In this document: positions 25,685 to 31,929 of the stretch, one piece after another
How the letters are laid out: each line of letters starts with the position of its first letter
Numbering within the stretch: the stretch's first letter is position 1
NCBI RefSeq assembly: GCF_938010505.1
Contig: NZ_CALLVP010000121.1
Location: 1-31,929, forward strand
Reading direction: 5' to 3'
Origin: an uncultured Veillonella sp.
GTDB lineage: Bacteria; Bacillota; Negativicutes; Veillonellales; Veillonellaceae
Length of the DNA: 31,929 bases
Program-made: the position numbers and the translations under genes
The notes under the pieces: model-generated
What the model saw: only the letters and a program-made list of their open reading frames with translations
Databases searched by the model: none
Told to the model about the DNA's origin: nothing

Positions 25685-26218
25685 ATGAGTGATTTAGTAA
25701 CAAAAAAATTAGGATATAAAGATAATTTCAAATTTGTTGTTATGGAGAATTATACCAATTTTAAAGGTCGTGCCGGTCGTGGTGAATACTGGCGTTTTAC
25801 GGCTTTATATATTTGCTTATCCACTATTATTCAAGTGTTAAACGCTTTGTTAGCAGATACTTTCTTGGCTATTGTTTTCTCCTTGTTATCAATAGCTGTA
25901 AGCTTTGGTTTGTTATTGCCAAGCATTGCTGTATCTGTACGTCGTTTACATGATATCGGCAAATCCGGCTGGATGCTTTTGGTATCTTTAATTCCACTTG
26001 TTGGTTGGTTCTATGTAGTGTACCTATTGGCTAAAAGTGGTGATGAAGACGTAAATGAGTACGGTCCTGTTGTGGGTTATGAAACAGTGACTGCGGAAAT
26101 GGCTTCTGAAACAGGTTTAGAACAGACTCCTACATCTGGTACGGATAAAGCTGTTGCTATTATTACGGTTGTTATATATGTTGTTGGGCTTGCTATTGTT
26201 GCAGCAACTACAAAATAG
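25685..26218 (+). CDS. DUF805 family membrane protein
   Basis: The 177-residue minimal DUF805 protein has NFKGRAGRGEYWRF at about 26-39, VRRLHDIGKSGW near 85, GDEDVNEYG near 120 and a final hydrophobic helix. It is the closest paralogue of the gene at 24166. The entry motif reads GRAGRGE rather than GRASRSE. AGAGGCGG upstream is a plausible ribosome site. It is the last member of the cluster before ileS; no clear terminator is visible between it and the ileS promoter. Confidence 0.88.
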   Translation: MSDLVTKKLGYKDNFKFVVMENYTNFKGRAGRGEYWRFTALYICLSTIIQVLNALLADTFLAIVFSLLSIAVSFGLLLPSIAVSVRRLHDIGKSGWMLLVSLIPLVGWFYVVYLLAKSGDEDVNEYGPVVGYETVTAEMASETGLEQTPTSGTDKAVAIITVVIYVVGLAIVAATTK

Positions 26219-26260
26219 GTTTTAAGTGATTGGTTTTTGATCAAGTTACATTTGATGCTA

Positions 26261-26290
26261 TTGACAATGTATATAAATCTACCCTATAAT
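26261..26290 (+). promoter_or_regulatory. Promoter of ileS
   Basis: TTGACA (26261-26266) and TATAAT (26285-26290) are perfect consensus hexamers separated by 18 nt, with initiation predicted near 26297. Confidence 0.85.
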
Positions 26291-26296
26291 ATCTTG

Positions 26297-26624
26297 GTAT
26301 ATTAAGAATAAGATTGCGTTGAAAAAGACGGCATAGATCAGAATGGTTTAGTAGAGACCAAACTCATGGGCTGAAAGGTTTGGAAACTTGGATGTATGCG
26401 GATCACTTTGGAGCAAGCGGCAACACCGCCGGTGAACACCGTTATATGTCTAAGTGGCTTTCACAATATGAGAGATGAGTTGCGTCTTATGTGTTACAAT
26501 CATGTGTTGGCATGGTGTGACAATCGCAGAAATGCGGTGGCGTTAGCTTTCACTAGTAACGAGAGTCAGTAGGGTGGTACCACGGATATGAAGTCCGTCC
26601 CTTCGGGGACGGGCGATTTTTTTA
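26297..26624 (+). ncRNA. T-box leader sensing tRNA-Ile
   Basis: The T-box AGGGTGGTACCACGG is at 26571-26585. Stem I closes with TTGC/GCAA and AAAG/CTTT. The triplet ATC (26402-26404), followed by A, sits directly above that stem, matching the layout of the trp leader, so the specifier is AUC for isoleucine. A terminator follows the T-box. The leader fills the gene-free interval before ileS. Confidence 0.92.
26593..26623 (+). terminator. Regulated terminator of the ileS T-box
   Basis: GTCCGTCCC (26593-26601) and GGGACGGGC (26606-26614) form a 9-bp stem with a TTCG tetraloop, followed by seven T. Confidence 0.9.
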
Positions 26625-26641
26625 TGTAAAAGGAGCACATC

Positions 26642-29476
26642 ATGGATTACGGTAAGACGTTACATTTGCCTGAAACAGAATTCCCAATGCGCGGCAATTT
26701 GCCTAAGCGCGAACCAGAAATCTTAACATTCTGGGAGGACAACAAGATTTATCAAAAACGTTTGGAGTTGCGTAAAGACGCAAAGCCATTCATCTTGCAT
26801 GATGGCCCTCCATATGCAAATGGTAAATTGCACATCGGTCATGCCCTCAACAAAACGTTGAAGGACATCATCATGAAATATAAAACAATGACTGGTCATT
26901 ATACTCGTTACATCCCTGGTTGGGATACACATGGTTTGCCAATCGAGCATGCGGTTATTAAAAATACTGGTCTTAACCGTCATGAAATGGCACCATTGGA
27001 CTTACGTAACAAATGTAAGGAATATGCATTAGAATGCGTAGAAAACCAAAAACAAGACTTCATTCGCTTTGGTGTATTAGGCGAATGGGACCGTCCTTAT
27101 TTGACATTGCGCCCTGAGTTCGAAGTAAAACAACTTGGTATCTTCGGCGAAATGGCAAAACGGGGACACATCTATAAAGGTCTTAAAACTGTATACTGGT
27201 GTACTCACTGCGAAACTGCATTGGCAGAAGCAGAAATTGAATACGCTGAGAAAAAATCTTTCTCCATCTACGTAAAATTCCCTTACGTATCCGAGAAAAA
27301 GGTAACATTGCCAGCTGGCGTAGATCCTAAACAAGCATTTGCTGTTATCTGGACAACTACTCCTTGGACAATGCCTGCCAACGTAGCAATCTCCGTTAAC
27401 CCTGAGCTTGAATACGGCTGGGTAAAAGTAGGTGAAGAGTACTACTTGATGGCTACTGAGCTTGTTGAAGCGGCTATGAAAGATATCGGCATCGAAGCAT
27501 ACGAAATCGTGAATCGTTTCTCCGGTGCAGACTTAGAATTAGCAGATTTCAAACATCCATTCGTAGAACGTAATTCTACAGTATTACTTGGCGATCACGT
27601 AACACTTGATGCTGGTACTGGTTGCGTTCATACAGCGCCTGCACACGGTGAAGACGACTTTAATATCGTTATGCGTTATAACAAGGAAGGTAAAACAGAG
27701 CTTCCTATCGTATCCCTTGTTAACGAAACTGGTAACTATACAAAACAAGTGGACGACAACCGTTATGGCGATACTGAATTCCCATTGGCTGGCGTAGAAA
27801 TTCACGATGCAGAGGTGCCTGTAATCAAAATCTTGGCGCACAACAATGCATTGCTTCATAAATCTAGCTTGCGTCACCAATACGCTCACTGCTGGCGTTG
27901 TAAAAATCCTGTAATCTACCGTGCTACAGAACAATGGTTCTCCTCTGTAGATGGGTACCGTCAACAAGCTCTTGATGCAATCGACAATCAAGTGCAATGG
28001 ATTCCTAAATGGGGTCATGACCGTATCTTCAACATGGTTCGCGATCGTGGTGACTGGGTAATTTCCCGTCAACGTATTTGGGGCGTGCCAATTCCTATTT
28101 ACTATTGTGAAAGCTGCGGCGAGCACATCATCAACGATGATACTATCAAAGCATTACAAGAAAAAGTAGCAGTAGAAGGCTCCGATGCTTGGTGGGCACA
28201 CAGTGCAAAAGAATTGTTGCCAGAAGGTTTCAAATGTCCTCATTGCGGTCATGATGAGTTCAAAAAAGAAACTGACATCATGGACGTATGGTTTGATTCT
28301 GGTTCCTCTTGGGCTGGTGTACTTGAAGTTAACGATCTTGACGTACCATGCGCTATGTACCTTGAAGGTTCCGACCAACATCGCGGCTGGTTCAACTCTT
28401 CCTTGTTAACTGCAGTAGCAACAACAGGTAAGGCACCTTACAACTCCGTATTGACTCATGGCTTCGTTGTGGATGGCGAAGGTCGCAAAATGTCCAAATC
28501 TGTAGGTAATACAGTAGCACCTAGCGACATCATCGACGTATACGGCGCTGACGTTATGCGCTTGTGGGTATCCTCCGCAGATTACCAAGCAGACGTACGT
28601 TTGTCTAAAGACATCGTAAAACAATTATCCGAAGTATATCGTAAGATTCGTAATACATTCCGCTTCTTGCTCGGTAACTTGGATGACTTCAATCCAAATA
28701 CTGATAAAGTGGCTTACGCAGATATGTCTGAATTCGATAAATGGGCATTGTTGCGCTTAGAAGAAGTACGTCAAAAAGTTTCTGATGCATACGAAAACTA
28801 TGAATTCCACATGTTGTATCATGCAATTCATAACTTCTGTACAGTAGACTTGAGCTCCATCTATCTTGATGTAATGAAAGATACTATGTACGCTGAAGGC
28901 AAAAACAACGTAGCTCGTCGTTCTGCTCAAACAGCGATGTACGAAATCTTGAAAACATTGGTAGCTATGGTATCTCCAGTGCTTTCCTTCACAGCGGAAG
29001 AAGTTTGGAAATACATGCCTAAAGAAGAGGGTATGCGCGAATCCGTTATGCTTCAAGATTGGCCACAAGGTCATCCTGAACACTTCAACCAAGAATTGGC
29101 TGATAAATGGAACCAATTGTTAGACTTGCGTACATCCGTACAAAAAGCATTGGAACTTGCTCGTCAAGATAAAACAATCGGTCACCCATTGGATGCATCC
29201 GTTACAGTATACGCTGAAGGCGCTGCATTCGACGCATTGCATGCACTTGGTGAAGAAGGCTTGGCTAAACTCGTTATCGTATCTGAAGCTCACATCGTAA
29301 ACGGTTCTGCACCAGCAGAGGCTGTAAAAGACGAAGAAACTGGTGTTGCAACAGTTGTTGTTGCCTCTGGTCTCGAAAAATGTGAACGCTGCTGGATCCA
29401 CCGCGATACAGTAGGTCAAGATAGTGAACATCCTACACTTTGTGAACGTTGTGCCAGCGTTGTAAAAACACTATAA
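26642..29476 (+). CDS. ileS: Isoleucyl-tRNA synthetase
   Basis: The 944-residue class I synthetase charges tRNA-Ile in the cytosol. The HIGH motif is at 64-67 and KMSKS at 616-620. A CP1 editing domain with the WTTTPWTMPAN block lies between them. The C-terminal zinc finger has C914, C917, C934 and C937. The last feature and the length mark the bacterial-type IleRS that is typically mupirocin-sensitive. AAAAGGAG precedes the ATG. Expression is controlled by the T-box leader. Codon use is more restricted than in the DUF805 genes, as expected for a well-expressed gene. Confidence 0.98.
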   Translation: MDYGKTLHLPETEFPMRGNLPKREPEILTFWEDNKIYQKRLELRKDAKPFILHDGPPYANGKLHIGHALNKTLKDIIMKYKTMTGHYTRYIPGWDTHGLPIEHAVIKNTGLNRHEMAPLDLRNKCKEYALECVENQKQDFIRFGVLGEWDRPYLTLRPEFEVKQLGIFGEMAKRGHIYKGLKTVYWCTHCETALAEAEIEYAEKKSFSIYVKFPYVSEKKVTLPAGVDPKQAFAVIWTTTPWTMPANVAISVNPELEYGWVKVGEEYYLMATELVEAAMKDIGIEAYEIVNRFSGADLELADFKHPFVERNSTVLLGDHVTLDAGTGCVHTAPAHGEDDFNIVMRYNKEGKTELPIVSLVNETGNYTKQVDDNRYGDTEFPLAGVEIHDAEVPVIKILAHNNALLHKSSLRHQYAHCWRCKNPVIYRATEQWFSSVDGYRQQALDAIDNQVQWIPKWGHDRIFNMVRDRGDWVISRQRIWGVPIPIYYCESCGEHIINDDTIKALQEKVAVEGSDAWWAHSAKELLPEGFKCPHCGHDEFKKETDIMDVWFDSGSSWAGVLEVNDLDVPCAMYLEGSDQHRGWFNSSLLTAVATTGKAPYNSVLTHGFVVDGEGRKMSKSVGNTVAPSDIIDVYGADVMRLWVSSADYQADVRLSKDIVKQLSEVYRKIRNTFRFLLGNLDDFNPNTDKVAYADMSEFDKWALLRLEEVRQKVSDAYENYEFHMLYHAIHNFCTVDLSSIYLDVMKDTMYAEGKNNVARRSAQTAMYEILKTLVAMVSPVLSFTAEEVWKYMPKEEGMRESVMLQDWPQGHPEHFNQELADKWNQLLDLRTSVQKALELARQDKTIGHPLDASVTVYAEGAAFDALHALGEEGLAKLVIVSEAHIVNGSAPAEAVKDEETGVATVVVASGLEKCERCWIHRDTVGQDSEHPTLCERCASVVKTL

Positions 29477-29479
29477 TAA

Positions 29480-29559
29480 AAAAAGACCATCCTGTTGAAC
29501 TTCACTTCCCAAAATTGTGTCCAATTTTGGGGGAGCAGCTCACTGGGGATGGTCTTTTT
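29480..29559. terminator. Bidirectional terminator with a nested palindrome
   Basis: AAAAAGACCATCC (29480-29492) pairs perfectly with GGATGGTCTTTTT (29547-29559). The 54-nt 'loop' holds a second perfect palindrome (29508-29517 with 29522-29531, loop TGTC). The right arm overlaps the stop codon of the minus-strand gene, so it terminates both convergent genes. Confidence 0.88.
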
Positions 29560-31929
29560 ATGTTTGTAAATCCTTTGGCACTGTTAATTGTTTCCAATTA
29601 TCTAGTTCAGGAATTTCCAGGGTATTTATTGTTTTTTGAATCCAATAATTTAAGGACACTTCGTTCCCCACATATTGTTCAAATAAGTAGGTTTTGCCAG
29701 GCGTGTCTTGTTGGTTCCCATCTTCATCGATGGTGTGACGGGCGGATTCTTTCAGATAGAGCTGCACTCTAAATGGGGTCGACTGATTGCCTTTAAATAT
29801 AAAATAGGATGGGCCCACAAAGTCATGGGTGCGAATATTAATTTGTTCGTACTTTCTCTCTTTCAACCCTTGCAAGGCAGTCTGAATCATAGCGTTCGCA
29901 TCGTCGTATTCCTCTAGCAAGAATGGCTGTTGATCTACATCGAGCACGTAGTGCCAGGTCGGCTTTTCTTCGTTTTTTTCGATGGACCAGTTCTCTTCGA
30001 GACTAGGTAATTGACGATTATGGTAAAGCTCTTTTAATAAACTTAAGGTATTGTCTTTGTTGTATACGGCCTTATAAACGATTTCATGTCCTTCTGTTGG
30101 ATCATAACCGTGCAGTCTTACTTGATAATGATTTCGTAGCATCCGCGTTACATCGAGCTTGAAGATATTGCGCAATGCATCTGGAACGGATAGAAAATGA
30201 TTGTAAAAGCTGAGCTTCATTTCTTCTTGCAACTCTAAGGCTGTTTCGATGGTTTGCCAGTCATACAACGTCGTATCCCATAGGAAGTCGTCCATAATCA
30301 CAGATAAACGTGCCGCATCTTGAGGCCAGGTGGCAGGAGCAGGGCGTGCCGTAGAAGTAGATTCGGTAATGTCTTCTTTGTATTGCCAGTGACCATCAAC
30401 CTCTTCAAAGGCCGCTAATCGTTCTTCTGCTTCGTCATCGATAGGAATATCTTTTAGCTCTGGATCCAAATTGGCTTTGTGAGACAAGATATATTGATGG
30501 GATTGCTCGTAATAGGATACGGCTTGATCTAAATCTGGTTTGCTTGTTACATAGCCTTTTTCGTAGGCATAGCCCAAGGCAACACGTGTTAAGGCGCGCG
30601 TAATATCGTAGAAAAGAATGCGATCTTCCTCTTCGAAGGCGCGTTGTTCCTCATCTAAGACACGCAATAACGATTGTACACCGAAGCGAATGTTTTTCGT
30701 CACTCCCAAACCGTGGATTCGCATGTAACCGATATAGGGCAAGGCGAACATAAAGCGATCTTTTGTAGCCGCCATATGCGTTAAGTCTGCAATGAGCCCC
30801 CAGTCGAGAGGAAGGTGGCCTATGTGAAAGATATATCCAAAAGCTGCCTGCAAGGCGGTGTACCCCGCATCACTAAACTCTTTTGTTGCCGCACGGCGGT
30901 AGAGCCCTATGGCTTTTACCGGGTCGTAGGGGATAGTACAACGTAAATGTTTAGCATCATAGAAATGATAGTAATAATCCGCTAACTCTGCGATGCTTTC
31001 AGATTGACCTAAGGCGGCACCTTTTGTGAACCACGTGAACGCATCTTCGAATTTACCGTTTTCATGGCAGTCGAGGCCTGTATATAGCATCATGGCAGGG
31101 TTGCCAAGCTCGGCCGCAGTCTTGGCGACGCGGCGCGCATTGGCAAAGTCGGCTTCGTCGATATAGATATTGCGCAAGTTCCCTTGGAACATGGCAAGAC
31201 CGTTGTCGAGAGCCTTATTAAACCATTCTTTGGCAAGGCTGGACGCTTTTTCTTGTAATTTATCGTCTGGCACGGTGCCTTGTAAGGCGGCGATGCGATC
31301 CTGTACAGAGCCAGTTGTAAGGCTTTTTAGAATGCGTTTAGACCAACTCATAGGAGGAGGTGTTAACATAGCTTCAGCGGAGTCGATGCGATTATCGTCG
31401 CGCCAGAAAAAGACGTTCCCTATAACATATTGGCAATACGCATCCCCTCGGTCTGCATAGTCATGAACAATACGAAATGCATCATCGAAAGAGATTTGCA
31501 TATTATTTTCAACGGTAGGCGTGATAGATCCTTTGATACGCAAGGCTTGTAATGTACCGATAGGACTACAACGGCGAATACTATCGTGTAAACACTGATA
31601 GGTACGCATATTGTCCTCTGGGAAGTTAGATTCTTCCCAGGTAAAGCGAGGTCCTGCATAGACCCGTGCCAAGAGTGCATATGCATCACCTAGCTCTCGG
31701 GTCTCTGGATCGTTGGCTATTTTGAGAGCATCTTCTTTAGTATCTATATCACTTTCAAGAAGGGTGGTCATATCGTTTCTCAAGGCGCAATGATCAGTTT
31801 GTACTGCACCTTGCTGATTGTTGACGATGAGTTCTAATTGACGCAACCCTTCTTGAGCCTTTTTTTGATTATACGATGTAAAAATCATGTGGAAGACCTT
31901 TTGCAGGCGTTCCGTAAAATACTGTGCCA
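29558..31929 (-). CDS. Sel1/TPR-like repeat protein, 5' end beyond the window
   Basis: This is a full-length paralogue of the minus-strand gene at 6610-8826. It has helical Sel1/TPR-type repeats (for example AFTWFTKGAALGQSESIAELA and AIGLYRRAA) and the same C-terminal extension of about 240 residues, ending in a SLNYWIQ-containing tail. An internal ATG at 31888 would give 776 residues, but the frame stays open to the window edge. The residues upstream (AQYFTERLQKVFH) align with the N terminus of the paralogue (SFYFTDQIQQSFN). The real start is therefore probably only one or two codons outside the window. The C-terminal region is not a family I recognise. Confidence 0.85.
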   Translation of the reverse strand, partial: AQYFTERLQKVFHMIFTSYNQKKAQEGLRQLELIVNNQQGAVQTDHCALRNDMTTLLESDIDTKEDALKIANDPETRELGDAYALLARVYAGPRFTWEESNFPEDNMRTYQCLHDSIRRCSPIGTLQALRIKGSITPTVENNMQISFDDAFRIVHDYADRGDAYCQYVIGNVFFWRDDNRIDSAEAMLTPPPMSWSKRILKSLTTGSVQDRIAALQGTVPDDKLQEKASSLAKEWFNKALDNGLAMFQGNLRNIYIDEADFANARRVAKTAAELGNPAMMLYTGLDCHENGKFEDAFTWFTKGAALGQSESIAELADYYYHFYDAKHLRCTIPYDPVKAIGLYRRAATKEFSDAGYTALQAAFGYIFHIGHLPLDWGLIADLTHMAATKDRFMFALPYIGYMRIHGLGVTKNIRFGVQSLLRVLDEEQRAFEEEDRILFYDITRALTRVALGYAYEKGYVTSKPDLDQAVSYYEQSHQYILSHKANLDPELKDIPIDDEAEERLAAFEEVDGHWQYKEDITESTSTARPAPATWPQDAARLSVIMDDFLWDTTLYDWQTIETALELQEEMKLSFYNHFLSVPDALRNIFKLDVTRMLRNHYQVRLHGYDPTEGHEIVYKAVYNKDNTLSLLKELYHNRQLPSLEENWSIEKNEEKPTWHYVLDVDQQPFLLEEYDDANAMIQTALQGLKERKYEQINIRTHDFVGPSYFIFKGNQSTPFRVQLYLKESARHTIDEDGNQQDTPGKTYLFEQYVGNEVSLNYWIQKTINTLEIPELDNWKQLTVPKDLQT

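Noticed and set aside
27584..28126. Antisense open frame of 180 codons within ileS
   Set aside because: It lies wholly inside a well-supported synthetase gene, and its composition (Cys/His/Phe-rich) is that of a reverse-frame shadow.

Overview
The window looks like a chromosomal segment of a low-to-moderate GC, Gram-negative-type Firmicute (Negativicutes, most likely Veillonella or a close relative). This is an inference from the codon and base style, the tRNA-sensing T-box leaders on the tryptophan and ileS genes, strong AGGAGG-like ribosome sites, and the combination of DUF805 and Sel1-repeat genes. No database search was possible.

Left part (1-6435): a LysR-type regulator on the minus strand is divergent from a three-gene operon. 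The operon encodes an aconitase-superfamily hydratase (YbhJ type), a PrpF/4-oxalomesaconate-tautomerase-type isomerase (YbhH type) and a DASS/SLC13-type anion transporter (YbhI type). Together they look like an uptake and isomerisation/hydration module for a di- or tricarboxylate, controlled from a T-N11-A dyad between the divergent genes.

6610-11898: a large Sel1/TPR-like repeat protein on the minus strand is followed by an AT-rich stretch. That stretch holds a tandem-duplicated DUF805-type membrane protein, an unrecognised 270-residue protein and a second DUF805-like membrane protein.

11976-19524: a complete tryptophan operon, T-box(UGG)-trpE-trpG-[530 bp structured spacer]-trpD-trpC/F fusion-trpB-trpA. 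The spacer carries two oppositely oriented copies of a palindromic element. Their cores are conserved, but their outer stems are unrelated and still self-complementary.

19554-26218: an expansion of DUF805 membrane proteins. There are seven loci on the plus strand, some with an N-terminal zinc ribbon and some with a C-terminal extracytoplasmic-type domain. A five-copy 22-bp tandem repeat precedes them and a small basic exported protein on the minus strand interrupts them. One DUF805 gene is split by a single in-frame TGA; the downstream 'gene' is the rest of the same reading frame.

26261-29559: ileS under its own promoter and a T-box leader (specifier AUC), ending at a bidirectional terminator whose loop holds a second palindrome. 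29558 to the window end: a paralogue of the first Sel1-type protein, whose true start lies just beyond the right edge.
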